Origin: Streptomyces sp. R28
GTDB taxonomy: Bacteria; Actinomycetota; Actinomycetes; Streptomycetales; Streptomycetaceae
DNA: 64,000 nucleotides
NCBI RefSeq assembly: GCF_041052385.1
Contig: NZ_CP163439.1
Span: 9,537,001 to 9,601,000 of the forward strand
Direction: 5' to 3'
This document shows, piece by piece, positions 45,418 to 55,705 of this stretch. How positions within the stretch are numbered: the stretch's first letter is position 1; each line of letters starts with the position of its first letter. The translations under genes and the position numbers were made by a program. The notes below the pieces were generated by a model, which did not search any database, was not told the origin of the DNA, and worked only from the letters and a program-made list of their open reading frames with translations.

Positions 45418-47385
45418 TCACATGATGGACTCGGTCATCTCGTCTTCTGAGATGGGCGCCTCGGAGCCGAGGGCGCGCAGCAGTGCGCGGGCCACCGCGT
45501 CGTTCTGGCGGAAGGCCGGGGCGTTGGTACGAGGGCGGGCAAAAGCGGCGACGGCCCGGCTGTTGGTGGGGGCGCCGAGGGCGATGCGGCGGGGGTGCGT
45601 GTCGCGGAGGGACGCGTCGATGACGTGGGCGTTTGCGGGGGAGACGGCGAGCAGACCGGAGCGGTGGGTGTGGGTGGCGTCGGCGATGACCTCCTCGGTG
45701 AGGGCGCCGGCCCGGTGCAGGTGGCGCAGGAGGGGGTCATCGGTGCGGTCGAGGGAGGGGCCCGGAAGGTACGCCTCGATCAGGGCGGTCGCGTGGACAG
45801 TGTGGCCGGGGACGGTGGGGCTGGTCGCGGTGAAGGTACCGGTGGTCTCGTCGGTGCCGATCCGGACACCGGCGCCCGCGAAGTGGACGATCCCGGCCCG
45901 GGACAGGGCGAGGAGCTGCCGCAGCCGGAAGCCGGGCGGGCCGGAGGCCAGGAAGCTGAAGAAACCGTGCCACCAGCCGTCGAGCTGCTCGGCGACGGAC
46001 CGTGCCGTCAGCCGCCCCGCGGCGAGAAGACGGGGCAGTTGCCCGTAGAGGGAGAGCAGGGCGAGGAACGCCCCGAGGTCGGCGCTGAACTCCGGGTCCT
46101 CGCGGCGGGCCACGTCCCGGGCGATGTGATCGCGCAGATGGTCCTGGAAGTCGTCCGGCGTGGCGAAGGCGAGCCCGTCCAGGGGATGGTCCAGGGCCTC
46201 GAAGTCCAGTCGGTCCCTCGGGTCGGGCACGGCCGTGGCGACGAGGGCGGCCGTCTCGTCGGCGTACCAGTCCAGACGGTCGTACGCGGCGACGAAGTCC
46301 GGCCAGGGAAGGGCGGTGCGCTCGGGGTGGGCGTGGAAGAGCTCGTGGTAGTGGGCGAAGCCGATCTCCTTGGCCATCAGCGGCCACACATCGCGCCGCA
46401 GGTCCAGCGGCCGGCCCTCGGCGAGCAGGGCGTCGACCGCTGCGGGGCCGAAGTGGCGCGGCAGCGGTGGCCGGGGGCCCTGGAGTCGGTAGCGGGTCTT
46501 GGAGTGGTACGGCACTCCCCGCCGGGATCCGACGTGGAGGACGGGTTCGCGGCCGGACGGGAGGTAGGCGAGGGTGCCGTCGGCCTCGGTGCGAAAGGTG
46601 CCGCCGCGGCCCTCGGTAAGCATGGCCATCAGGTCGATGAAGGCGAGTCCGAAGCCGCGCAGCACGACGTGTTCGCCGGGGCGCAGCGCGGACAGGTCGG
46701 CGTCGGCGGAGAACTCCGGCGGGAGGTGGAAGCGGCCGTGACGGCGGGCGAATGCGGCGTGGTCACGGTGCTCGGCGGCGGGGGCGGAACCGATGTGCCC
46801 CTGGGCGAGGACCACCAGGTCGGCGGTGAGCGCAGTGGCGCGGTCGGCCAGATGCACCTGCTGCGGGCCGTCCGGGGGGCCGGTGACGGCGGTCGCGGTG
46901 GTGCGGTGCCACTCGACGGTGACGCTGGGCGGCAGCTGGGCCAGCGCCCTGCGGAACACCCAGTCCAGGTACGCGCTCTGGGCACGTCGGGTGGGGAAGT
47001 CGCTCCCGGCGAGCGAGCGCAGTTCGGCGAGCACGTCCGGGTCGGCGGGCTCGGCATACGGGGTGTGGCGCGGACCCCGGCCGGAGAACTGGGCGGCCCA
47101 CTCGGCGAGCGAGGGACCGGGCCGTACCGGGCCGTCGATGGTCGAGGACTCGTCGGTGAACATGGTGACGTCCTCGGCCATGGAGTTCATCCGCAGCAGT
47201 GCGGACTGTTCGTGCCGCCAGACCCGCCCCGGCCCTGGCGGGTGCGGGTCCACCAGGTGGATGCGCAACTCCCTTGCCCCGTCCCACAGTTCGGGCGCGT
47301 TGGCGGCGACGCGCTCCAGCAGTCCCGTGGCACGCGGTCCCGCGCCGACGACGACCAGGACGGCCGTGGAGGGGATGGCGTTCAC
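45418..47385 (-). CDS. FAD/NAD(P)-binding protein (NAD_binding_9 type)
   Basis: A 655-aa flavoprotein-like protein beginning VLVVVGAGPRATGLLERVA, a dinucleotide-binding motif, then HLVDPHPPGPGRVWR. A second nucleotide site is suggested by HVVLRGFGLAFIDLMAML, and the C-terminus has IALGAPTNSRAVAAFARPR. Such proteins (PF13454-like) often work on amino acids or peptides, for example as hydroxylases or siderophore-related enzymes, but the reaction is unknown. It is coupled to an amino-acid-type permease by an ATGA overlap. Confidence 0.8.
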   Translation of the reverse strand: MNAIPSTAVLVVVGAGPRATGLLERVAANAPELWDGARELRIHLVDPHPPGPGRVWRHEQSALLRMNSMAEDVTMFTDESSTIDGPVRPGPSLAEWAAQFSGRGPRHTPYAEPADPDVLAELRSLAGSDFPTRRAQSAYLDWVFRRALAQLPPSVTVEWHRTTATAVTGPPDGPQQVHLADRATALTADLVVLAQGHIGSAPAAEHRDHAAFARRHGRFHLPPEFSADADLSALRPGEHVVLRGFGLAFIDLMAMLTEGRGGTFRTEADGTLAYLPSGREPVLHVGSRRGVPYHSKTRYRLQGPRPPLPRHFGPAAVDALLAEGRPLDLRRDVWPLMAKEIGFAHYHELFHAHPERTALPWPDFVAAYDRLDWYADETAALVATAVPDPRDRLDFEALDHPLDGLAFATPDDFQDHLRDHIARDVARREDPEFSADLGAFLALLSLYGQLPRLLAAGRLTARSVAEQLDGWWHGFFSFLASGPPGFRLRQLLALSRAGIVHFAGAGVRIGTDETTGTFTATSPTVPGHTVHATALIEAYLPGPSLDRTDDPLLRHLHRAGALTEEVIADATHTHRSGLLAVSPANAHVIDASLRDTHPRRIALGAPTNSRAVAAFARPRTNAPAFRQNDAVARALLRALGSEAPISEDEMTESIM

Positions 47386-48443
47386 CGGTCACCGCCGGTC
47401 GCCGGGCGGGCATCGGCGGCTGTGAGCGCGCTCAACCGGTGGCGTATGGACGTCAGTTGACCGCGCAGCCGTTGCAGCGGAGTGGGCGGCAGGGCGCGGG
47501 AGTCGCCGCGGGCGTAGTGTCGCTCGACGTAGAACTGGCCCGCGCTGAGCACCGTCGTGACCGCGATGTACCAGAGGGTGGCGACCATCAGCAGCGGGAT
47601 GACCTGGTAGGTCTGGTTGTAGATCAGCTGCACCGAGTAGAGCAGGTCGTGCACGGCCAGCACGCTGACGATACTGGTGCCCTTGAGGGTGCCGATCAGC
47701 ATGTTCCCGGCGGTGGGCACGATGGAGCGCATGGCCTGTGGGACGACGACCCGGCGCAGGGTACGGCGTCTGCTCAGACCGAGTGCCTGGGCGGCCTCGG
47801 TCTGCCCGGAGTCCACGGAGAGGATGCCGCCGCGCACGACCTCGGCGGCGTAGGCGGTCTCGTGCAGGGTCAGGCCGAGGACGGCGGTGAGGGTGGGGCC
47901 GAGCAGATTGACCGTCTTGACGGTGAGGAACTGCGGGCCGAACGGGATGCCGAGGCCGAGCGTCGGGTACAGGGCGCCGATGTTGAACCAGAACAGCAGC
48001 TGCACCAGCAGCGGCGTGGACCGGAAGATCCACACATAGCCCCAACTCAGTGTGCGCAGCACTGGGTTGGCGGACAGGCGCATCACCGCGAGCAAGGTCC
48101 CCAGCAGGAAGCCGAGAGCCATCACCACGGCGGTCAGCCACAGGGAGAGCAGCAGTCCGTCGAGCACGGCGGTGGTGGTGAAGTACCGGCCCACCACAGC
48201 CCATTGGAAGGCCTCGTTGCGGGCGACGGAGTTGAGCACCATCGCGAAGAGCAACAGCGCGACGGCGGCGGTCAGCCACCGGCCGGCGTGCCGACGCGGC
48301 ACGATCCGCGGCAGGTCTGAGCGGGGGTCGGCGGGGCTTGCGGAGTCGGCGGAGGTGCCGGGTGTTTCCGGGCTCTTCGTGGACTTGGGTGTCTTCGGGG
48401 TCTTCGTGGCAGGTATGGGCGTGACATCGGACGGCGTGACCAT
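47382..48443 (-). CDS. amino-acid-type ABC transporter permease
   Basis: A 353-aa permease of the HisM/GlnP class. A Thr/Lys/Pro-rich tail (about 1-55) precedes the helices; the loop GLTLHETAYAAEVVRGGILSVDSGQTEAAQALGLSRRRTLRRVVVPQAMR is the family's ATPase contact. It is a paralogue of the permease at 51.6 kb; both end in an RYARG/HYARG...PPTPLQR segment. No binding protein or ATPase is in its own operon, so it probably borrows those of the neighbouring divergent operon. Confidence 0.85.
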   Translation of the reverse strand: MVTPSDVTPIPATKTPKTPKSTKSPETPGTSADSASPADPRSDLPRIVPRRHAGRWLTAAVALLLFAMVLNSVARNEAFQWAVVGRYFTTTAVLDGLLLSLWLTAVVMALGFLLGTLLAVMRLSANPVLRTLSWGYVWIFRSTPLLVQLLFWFNIGALYPTLGLGIPFGPQFLTVKTVNLLGPTLTAVLGLTLHETAYAAEVVRGGILSVDSGQTEAAQALGLSRRRTLRRVVVPQAMRSIVPTAGNMLIGTLKGTSIVSVLAVHDLLYSVQLIYNQTYQVIPLLMVATLWYIAVTTVLSAGQFYVERHYARGDSRALPPTPLQRLRGQLTSIRHRLSALTAADARPATGGDR

Positions 48444-48677
48444 GAGGAGGCTCTCCGGGGGAGGGAAGCGCGGGCGTGGGTGACCCTCGGGGGCACTCGC
48501 TGGGGAGTGCGGCCGGGGGCTCGGCGTCGTCACGCTCGCCGCGTCCCTCAACGCGGCCGGAGAGGCTGCCGCGCACTGCGGAGCCGATCCGCCGTCGATC
48601 GTATGTGCCCATGGCATCGATGTGTCAACAGCCCGCCAGGGAACGCCGGTCGGGGCGGTCCGGCATCCGGGCCCTGC

Positions 48678-48706
48678 TTGACGAGGAGCGCGATGTACTG
48701 CTCAAT
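48678..48706 (+). promoter_or_regulatory. promoter of a leaderless leader ORF
   Basis: TTGACG (-35) and CTCAAT (-10) are 17 bp apart; position +1 would fall on or next to the ATG of the leader ORF at 48714. The remainder of the 600-bp divergent gap (48444-48677 and 48792-49042) shows short GC-rich hairpins but no other gene. Confidence 0.55.
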
Positions 48707-48713
48707 TGGTCGC

Positions 48714-48791
48714 ATGAATGCCCAGCAGCGCTTGGTCTCGCGCGATCACATCGACTTCGGTCGGGTGTGGTCCGCGGCGTGTTGCGTCTGA
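48714..48791 (+). CDS. putative cysteine-sensing leader peptide upstream of the flavin monooxygenase operon
   Basis: A 25-residue ORF (starts MNAQQRLVSRDHIDFGR, ends SAACCV) with the (R/D)HID motif and two adjacent Cys codons just before the stop. The ATG coincides with the predicted transcription start, so translation is probably leaderless. A gap of 251 bases separates it from the monooxygenase gene, room for an attenuator. Confidence 0.75.
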   Translation: MNAQQRLVSRDHIDFGRVWSAACCV

Positions 48792-49042
48792 CTCGGCAGC
48801 GGGCCGTCTGACCGGCCCTTCCCTCCCTCGGTGACCCCGTCGCGGGCCGAGCTCCCTCTTCGCGCGCGCTGCCGCAGCACCGCCTTTTCGTCTTCGCCGA
48901 CGCCCGGCGTCGTCACGCCCGTACCGAAACCGTCATTCGTCGCCTGACGGTCCATCACCCACGCCCGCATACAGGGCAGTTCAGTCATTCCTGCCTGCCT
49001 GCTTGCATGCCCGGGCGCCGCACTCCCCGAAAGGTCATTTCC

Positions 49043-50170
49043 ATGCCCGTGGAGTTCCTCGGTATCGCCGCCACCAACGACGGCTCCGAAACCACGCCGC
49101 GCTCCGGTGCCGCGTTCGACAAGGAGTACACCCTCCGGCTCGCCCGGGCCCACGAGGACCACGGCTGGGACAGGGTGCTGTTCGCCTACGGCTCCGGATC
49201 GCCGGACCCCGCCCCGGCCGCCGCGTACATCGCGAGCCGGCTGGAACGCCTGCAGATCCTGCTCGCCCACCGGCCCAACGTCTCGTACCCCACCTTCGCC
49301 GCCAAGACGTTCGCCACCCTCGACCAGATCAGCGAGGGCCGGCTGACCGTGCACTTCATCACCGGCGGCAGCGACCACGAACAGGGGCGTGAGGGCGACA
49401 CCCTCACCAAGGACGAGCGCTACGCCCGCACCCGCGAGTACATCCGGATCGTCAAGAAGATCTGGACCACCCACGAGCCCTTCGACCACGAGGGTGAGCA
49501 CTACCGCTTCCACGACTTCGTCAGCGACGTCTTCCCGGTCCAACAGCCCCGCCCCGGCGTCTCGTTCGGCGGCTCGTCGGCGGCCGCGTACGCCGCCGGA
49601 GGTGCCGAGGCCGACATCTACTGCCTGTGGGGCGAGCCCCTGGCGAAGACCGCCGAGCAGATCGAGACCGTGAAGGCCGCCGCCAAGGCCGCCGGCCGCA
49701 CCGACGTGCCGCGCATCCAGGTCGCCTTCCGCCCGATCATCGCGCCCACCGAGGAACTGGCCTGGGAGAAGGCCCACCGCACGGTCGGCGCCATCCGGGA
49801 GCGGCGAGAGGCGGGACTCGTACGGCACCACCGCAGCGGCACCCCGGAGAACGTCGGCTCGCAGCGGCTGATCGCCATCGCCGAGGCGGGGGAGCGCTAC
49901 GACCGCGCCCTGTGGACCCCGACCGCCGCCGCGACCGGTGGCGCGGGCAACTCCAACGCCCTGGTCGGCACCCCGGAGACGGTCGCCCAGGCGCTGCTCG
50001 ACTACTACGACCTCGGCGTCGACATCCTCTCCGCGCGCGGGTACGACCTGCTGGGCGACGCCATCGACTTCGGCCGGTACGTGATCCCGATCGTCCGCGA
50101 GGAGGTCGCCAAGCGCGACGCCGAGCGTGCGGCGCGTGGCACGCAGACCCTCGCGGCGGTGAACGGGTGA
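49043..50170 (+). CDS. FMN-dependent alkanesulfonate monooxygenase-like protein (LLM class)
   Basis: A 375-aa luciferase-like TIM-barrel enzyme. SsuD-type features are LQILLAHRPNVSYPTFAAKTFATLDQISEGRLTVHFITGG, HEQGREGDTLTKDERYARTREY and VSFGGSSAAAY. It should use FMNH2 and O2 to release sulfite from a sulfonate or act on a related organosulfur compound. The ATG with AAAGG is preferred over an upstream one. First gene of an operon with an acetyltransferase and an ABC importer. Confidence 0.88.
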   Translation: MPVEFLGIAATNDGSETTPRSGAAFDKEYTLRLARAHEDHGWDRVLFAYGSGSPDPAPAAAYIASRLERLQILLAHRPNVSYPTFAAKTFATLDQISEGRLTVHFITGGSDHEQGREGDTLTKDERYARTREYIRIVKKIWTTHEPFDHEGEHYRFHDFVSDVFPVQQPRPGVSFGGSSAAAYAAGGAEADIYCLWGEPLAKTAEQIETVKAAAKAAGRTDVPRIQVAFRPIIAPTEELAWEKAHRTVGAIRERREAGLVRHHRSGTPENVGSQRLIAIAEAGERYDRALWTPTAAATGGAGNSNALVGTPETVAQALLDYYDLGVDILSARGYDLLGDAIDFGRYVIPIVREEVAKRDAERAARGTQTLAAVNG

Positions 50171-50682
50171 CCTCCGCACCGGAGTTGACGGTCATTCAGG
50201 TGACCGTCTCCGACCCCCGGGTCGAGCCCCTGCTGCGCGAACTCGGCCACGAGTACTCGGCCCGTTATGGCAAGGACGCGCACGCCGAGATCTCCCGCTA
50301 CCCGGACGAGGAGTTCACCGAACCGTACGGCGGTCTGCTCCTGTTGCTGCTGGAGCGCGGCGAGGCGGTCGCGGGCGGCGCCTTCCGGCGGTACGACGCG
50401 AACACGGCCGAGCTGAAGCGGATCTGGACGCACTCCGCGCACCGCAGACGCGGCCTCGCCCGGCGTGTCATCGCCGAGTTGGAGCGGGAGGCGGGCGCTC
50501 GCGGCTACCGGCGGATCCATCTGACCACCGGGCCACGCCAGCCCGAGGCCCGTGGCCTGTACCTGGCCACCGGCTACACACCCCTCTTCGACACCGAGGC
50601 CGACCCGGAGGCCATCGGCCCGCTGCCGTTCGAGAAGCACCTCGCAGTCAGGGAACGCACGGGAAAGGCCCCCGACCAGTGA
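50167..50682 (+). CDS. GNAT-family N-acetyltransferase
   Basis: A 171-aa acetyltransferase with the acetyl-CoA motif HRRRGLARRVIAELE and the C-terminal motif TTGPRQPEARGLYLATGYTP. The GTG start overlaps the monooxygenase stop as GTGA, and its own stop overlaps the next start the same way, so it is firmly part of the operon. A role in handling a thiol or amine released from an imported sulfur compound is plausible but unproven. Confidence 0.87.
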   Translation: MTSAPELTVIQVTVSDPRVEPLLRELGHEYSARYGKDAHAEISRYPDEEFTEPYGGLLLLLLERGEAVAGGAFRRYDANTAELKRIWTHSAHRRRGLARRVIAELEREAGARGYRRIHLTTGPRQPEARGLYLATGYTPLFDTEADPEAIGPLPFEKHLAVRERTGKAPDQ

Positions 50683-51635
50683 ACCTCCGCACCATCAGAA
50701 CCCGACTGCGCGGCGCCGCCGCCCTCGCCCTGCTGCCCCTGCTCGCGCTGACCGCCTGCGGCTCCGGCGACACCGACGGCACGCTGCCCGTGGGCGCCCA
50801 GGGCTCTCCCGCGCCGACCGACGACCCGGTGGCCGCCGTACGCAAGGTGGACTCCGTCGCCGCCCTGCTGCCCGCCGACGTACGCAAGGCGGGCACGCTA
50901 CGGGTCGGCAGTTCGATCGGGTTCCCGCCCGGGGCCTACTACCCGAACGGCACCGACAAGGCGCCCGCCGGCCAGGACATCGACCTCGCCGACGCGGTGG
51001 CCAAGGTGCTCGGCGTGAAGCTGGAGCGCCAGGACGCCTCCTTCGAGACGATCCTGCCCGCCCTCGGCAGCGGCAAGTACGACTTCGGCACCGGCAACTT
51101 CGGCGTCACCGGCGAGCGCCTGAAGACCATCGACTTCGTCACCTACATCAACGACGGCCAGGGTTTCGCCGTGAAGAAGGGCAACACCGCGCTCAAGGCG
51201 AAGGTCACCGACCTCACCCAGCTGTGCGGGCTGACCATCGGCACCGGCGCCGGAACCACCTTCGAGGCGACCCTCACCGCGCAGAAGGGCGTGTGCGCCG
51301 AGGCGGGCAGGAAGCCGTACGACGTGAAGGTCTACTCGGAGAACGCGGCGACGCTGACCGCGCTCCAGCAGGGCCGGATCGACGTGATCATGTCGACGAT
51401 CAACGGCCTGCGCCACCAGGCGGCCAAGCCCGCGTCGCAGACCACGTTCCTGGGCGAGTTCCACCGCCTCGACGTCGGCTTCGCCTTCAAGAAGGCATCC
51501 CCGCTCACCAAGGCCTTCCAGGCGGCCGTCAACGAGCTGATCAAGGACGGTACCTACGTCCGGATCCTCGCCAAGTGGGGCACCTCCGCCTCCGCGATCG
51601 ACGCGTCGCGGATCAACCCGCCCGAGCACAGGTGA
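50679..51635 (+). CDS. amino-acid/organosulfur ABC transporter binding lipoprotein
   Basis: A 318-aa family-3 (polar amino acid) binding protein. Lipobox LALTAC with Cys about 27; mature part VRKAGTLRVGSSIGFPPGAYY, DIDLADAVAKVLGVKLERQDASFETILPALGSGKYDFG. GTG start in a GTGA overlap. With a second binding protein at 53.4 kb it flanks one permease and one ATPase. Confidence 0.88.
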   Translation: MNLRTIRTRLRGAAALALLPLLALTACGSGDTDGTLPVGAQGSPAPTDDPVAAVRKVDSVAALLPADVRKAGTLRVGSSIGFPPGAYYPNGTDKAPAGQDIDLADAVAKVLGVKLERQDASFETILPALGSGKYDFGTGNFGVTGERLKTIDFVTYINDGQGFAVKKGNTALKAKVTDLTQLCGLTIGTGAGTTFEATLTAQKGVCAEAGRKPYDVKVYSENAATLTALQQGRIDVIMSTINGLRHQAAKPASQTTFLGEFHRLDVGFAFKKASPLTKAFQAAVNELIKDGTYVRILAKWGTSASAIDASRINPPEHR

Positions 51636-51638
51636 CCC

Positions 51639-52567
51639 ATGAGCAGCGACACCATCACCGAACCGGTCAGGCAACTCGCCGAAGAACCAGCCGAGTTGAA
51701 GGTCGTACCCGCCCGCCACTACGCCCGCTGGTCCGCCGGCGTCGCCGTAGTCGTGCTGGTCGCCCAGTTCACGCACGGGCTGGCCACCAACCCCGTCTGG
51801 GAGTGGAACGTCTTCCGCGACTACGTCTTCTCCGAGACGATCGTCCAGGCGGTGTGGGTGACCCTCCAGCTCACCGCCTACGCCACCGTCCTCGGCTTCC
51901 TCCTCGGCACCGTGCTCGCCTTCATGCGGCTGTCGAGCAGCCCGGTGCTCTCGACCGTCGCCCGGACCTACATCTGGATCTTCCGGTCGATCCCGATGAT
52001 CGTCCAGCTGGTGTTCTGGTTCAACCTCAGTGCGCTGTACGAGGAGTTGGGCGTCGGTATCCCCTTCGGCCCGGTGTTCTGGTCCGTCGACAGCAACGCC
52101 CTCATCGGCACCATCGGCGCCGCCGTCATCGGGCTGACCCTGCACCAGGCGGCGTACGCCGCGGAGATCGTCCGGGGCGGCGTCCTCTCCGTCGACCCCG
52201 GGCAGCTAGAGGCGGCCGCGGCGCTGGGCATCCCCCGGCTCCGGCAGATCCGCCGGATCGTCCTGCCGCAGGCCATGCGCGCCATCCTGCCCACGGCCGG
52301 CAACGAGATCATCGGCCTGCTCAAGGGCACCTCGGTGGTGTACGTGATGTCGATCGGTGAGCTCTTCTACCAGGTCCAGGTGATCTACGGCCGCAACGGC
52401 CGGGTGATCCCGCTGCTGCTGGTCGCCACCGCCTGGTACGTCGTCCTCACCTCCCTGCTGTCGGTCGCCCAGTACTACGTGGAGCGCCGCTATGCCCGCG
52501 GCGCCGACCGCACCCCGCCGCCCACCCCGCTCCAGCGCGCCCGGCGCTTCGTGACGAAGGAGAGCTC

Positions 52568-52571
<4 letters not shown>
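51639..52571 (+). CDS. amino-acid-type ABC transporter permease
   Basis: A 310-aa HisM/GlnP-type permease (YAAEIVRGGVLSVDPGQLEAAAALGIPRLRQIRRIVLPQAMRAILP contact loop, five helices). It starts 3 bases after the binding-protein gene and overlaps the ATPase gene as ATGA. Clearly paralogous to the divergent permease at 47.4 kb. Confidence 0.9.
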
Positions 52572-53332
<761 letters not shown>

Positions 53333-53396
53333 CCGGCCCTCACCTCCGTTTCACGCCCTGTCGCACAGCCCTGTTCCGCACGCAAGGAGAACGACC

Positions 53397-54383
53397 GTGA
53401 CCACCAGCCTCGCCCGTCGCCGCACCACCGCGGCCGCGCTCGGACTCGCCTCCGCCCTCGTCCTCGCCGCCTGCGCCAACCCCACCGACGGCGGCACCAC
53501 CGAGGTCGCGGCCACCTCGGGCGCCAGGACGAGGATCAACCTCGGTCCCGACCAGGACCGCGTCACCACCGGCAAGGTCGACTCCATAGCCGCCGAGGTC
53601 CCGGAGAAGATCCGCAGGAGAGGCACCCTCGAACTCGTCGCCTCCTCCGGCTCCGCCGCGCCACTGACGTTCTACGCCACCGACAACAAGACCGTCATCG
53701 GCGTCGAGCCGGACCTCGCGTACCTGGTCGCCGACGTTCTCGGCCTCAAGGCGGACATCCACACCGTGTCCTGGGAGAACATCTTCGTCGGCCTCGACAG
53801 TGCCAAGTACGACGCCGGTTTCAGCAACATCACCGTCACCGAGGAGCGCAAGGAGAAGTACGACTTCGCCACCTACCGCGAGGACAACCTCGCCTTCGAG
53901 GCGAAGAAGGGCAGCGGGCTGAAGGTCACCGGGCCCGCGGACGTGGCGGGCCGGACGGTCGCCGTGGGCAGCGGCACCAACCAGGAGAAGCTGCTGGTCG
54001 AGTGGAGCAAGGAGAACGAGAAGGCCGGCCGCAAGCCGGTGGACATCAAGTACTACCAGAACGACAGCGACACCTACCTCGCCCTCCAGTCCGGCCGCAT
54101 CGACCTGTACCTCGGCCCCAACCCGACCGCCGCCTACCACGCGGCCACCACCGCGAAGACGGAGGTCGTCGGCACCTACTCCGGCGCCGGCGCCACCCTC
54201 CAAGGCCTCATCGCGGCCACCACCAAGAAGGACAGCGGCCTGGTCAAGCCGCTCGCCGACGCGCTCGACCACGTCATCGGGAACGGGACGTACGCGAAGG
54301 TGCTGCAGCGCTGGGGCCTGTCCGACGAGGCCGTGACCAAGTCGCAGATCAACCCGCCCGGCCTGCCGAGGACCAACAAGTAG
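53397..54383 (+). CDS. second amino-acid/organosulfur binding lipoprotein
   Basis: A 328-aa family-3 binding protein with lipobox LVLAAC (Cys about 26). The mature part has VDSIAAEVPEKIRRRGTLELVASSGSAAPLTFY and AKYDAGFSNITVTEERKEKYDFATY. It starts at GTG with AAGGAG upstream, 64 bp after the ATPase stop. It is diverged from the binding protein at 50.7 kb but shares the VDS(V/I)AA and YLALQSGRID-type segments, suggesting two ligands for one importer. Confidence 0.88.
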   Translation: MTTSLARRRTTAAALGLASALVLAACANPTDGGTTEVAATSGARTRINLGPDQDRVTTGKVDSIAAEVPEKIRRRGTLELVASSGSAAPLTFYATDNKTVIGVEPDLAYLVADVLGLKADIHTVSWENIFVGLDSAKYDAGFSNITVTEERKEKYDFATYREDNLAFEAKKGSGLKVTGPADVAGRTVAVGSGTNQEKLLVEWSKENEKAGRKPVDIKYYQNDSDTYLALQSGRIDLYLGPNPTAAYHAATTAKTEVVGTYSGAGATLQGLIAATTKKDSGLVKPLADALDHVIGNGTYAKVLQRWGLSDEAVTKSQINPPGLPRTNK

Positions 54384-54392
54384 CCGACGTCC

Positions 54393-55298
54393 TCAAGGGG
54401 ACCGGTACGCACGGGCGTTGCGCACGAACAGCTCGTTGAGATCGCGCACCGCGCGGGGTACGGAGCCGGAGGGCCGGCGCTGGAGGACCAGCAGCACGTC
54501 GGTCGCGTCGTCCGCCAGCGGCCGTACGGTGATCGCGCCCCGTCGCTCCAGCGGGTCGCCGAGGACACTGAAATCGGGCAGCACCGTCGCCCCCAGTCCC
54601 TCGGCGACCATCAGCTTGCCCATCTCGGCGCCGTCGGTGGAGTAGGAGAAGGACGGAGTGCGGCCGTCGAGCAGCCGGTGCAGGAAACGGTGCATGACAT
54701 AGCCGGACCGCATCACGACTAGCGGCTCGGCCAGGAGGCTGTCCGCGTCCACCGTGTCCAGGGCAGCCAGCGGACTGTCCGGACGTACGCACACCACCGG
54801 GCGCCCACGCAGCAGTTCCGTGGTCTCGAAGCCGGGTGGCATGTCGTCGCCCCCGAGGTAGTTGACCAGTCCCAGATCGAACGCGCCCTCCAGCAGCCCG
54901 CGCTGGATCTCGGACTGCTGCGCGCCGACCAACTCGACCTGGGTGAGCGGGTGCGAGGCCCGGAACTCCCGCACGGTCGGGATGACCAGCGGGACGGTGG
55001 CCGTGTTGACCGTGCCGAGGCGGACCATGCGGCTGATGCGGTGCTGGTCCCCGGCCGCGCCGCGCAGCCGGTCGACCGCGTCCAGCACACTCATGATGTG
55101 CGGCAGCAGTTCCCGGCCCTCGTCGCTGATCTTCGCCCCGGACCGCTTGCGCTCCAGCAGGTCCACGCCGAGTTCGCGCTCCAGATTGCGCACGGTCTCG
55201 CTGAGCGCCGGCTGGGACAGATGCAGTTCCTCGGCGGCGCGCCGAAGTGACCCCGATCGGGTGACGGCGGCGATGTATTCGAGCTGTTCGATACGCAC
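54393..55298 (-). CDS. LysR-family transcriptional regulator
   Basis: A 301-aa regulator with the HTH RIEQLEYIAAVTRSGSLRRAAEELHLSQPALSETVRNLERELGVDLLER at the N-terminus and a LysR effector domain. The GTG start gives the canonical N-terminus; an in-frame ATG 26 codons earlier exists. It lies between the importer operon and the sfnG operon and is divergent from the latter, the usual place for a regulator of that promoter (CysB/Cbl-like role inferred). Confidence 0.87.
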   Translation of the reverse strand: MRIEQLEYIAAVTRSGSLRRAAEELHLSQPALSETVRNLERELGVDLLERKRSGAKISDEGRELLPHIMSVLDAVDRLRGAAGDQHRISRMVRLGTVNTATVPLVIPTVREFRASHPLTQVELVGAQQSEIQRGLLEGAFDLGLVNYLGGDDMPPGFETTELLRGRPVVCVRPDSPLAALDTVDADSLLAEPLVVMRSGYVMHRFLHRLLDGRTPSFSYSTDGAEMGKLMVAEGLGATVLPDFSVLGDPLERRGAITVRPLADDATDVLLVLQRRPSGSVPRAVRDLNELFVRNARAYRSP

Positions 55299-55398
55299 GA
55301 CAGGAGCGTGCCGCTCGCCGTGCACCGCGTTCAAGGGAATCCCTGTCACAACCTCGTGAATACCGACTCTCAGCATGTGGAATCACGTCCTGGCATTC

Positions 55399-55428
55399 TT
55401 GACCACCCGGACTCCCCGCTGCTTTGAT
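55399..55428 (+). promoter_or_regulatory. promoter of the sfnG-operon leader ORF
   Basis: TTGACC (55399-55404) and TTTGAT (55423-55428) with an 18-bp spacer place +1 at about 55435, at the ATG of the leader ORF. Confidence 0.62.
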
Positions 55429-55435
55429 CGATGAC

Positions 55436-55516
55436 ATGAAGCGACAGGACCTCACGCGGCGACGCCATGTCGACCTCGCGCGTGTCTCCAGTTCCTGCTG
55501 TCGCTGTCGGGTCTGA
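55436..55516 (+). CDS. putative cysteine-sensing leader peptide upstream of sfnG
   Basis: A 26-residue ORF (starts MKRQDLTRRRHVDLAR, ends SSSCCRCRV) with three Cys codons in its last six and the RRHVDLAR motif. Its ATG lies at the predicted transcription start. A hairpin begins 7 bases after its stop, and sfnG starts 189 bases later. Confidence 0.82.
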   Translation: MKRQDLTRRRHVDLARVSSSCCRCRV

Positions 55517-55523
55517 GCGCACC

Positions 55524-55538
55524 CGAGGGAAACCCTCG
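55524..55538 (+). promoter_or_regulatory. hairpin immediately after the sfnG leader ORF
   Basis: CGAGGG-AAA-CCCTCG is a perfect stem-loop starting 7 bases after the leader stop. It has no T-run, so it could be part of an attenuator or ribosome-controlled structure. The rest of the gap to sfnG shows nothing further. Confidence 0.5.
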
Positions 55539-55705
55539 CACTCGCGCCGATCTCCGCTCGTGAATTCCCCCGCCGGCCGTTTTCCCTCGTGATTTCGGCT
55601 TTCCCGGGAACAGTGCGTCCGCACGCCTGAATCCCGCTCACCGAACACATTTCCCTGTCACGCACGCGCCCTTTTCGCGTGCGCAGTCATGCCAGGAGTT
55701 CCCCC

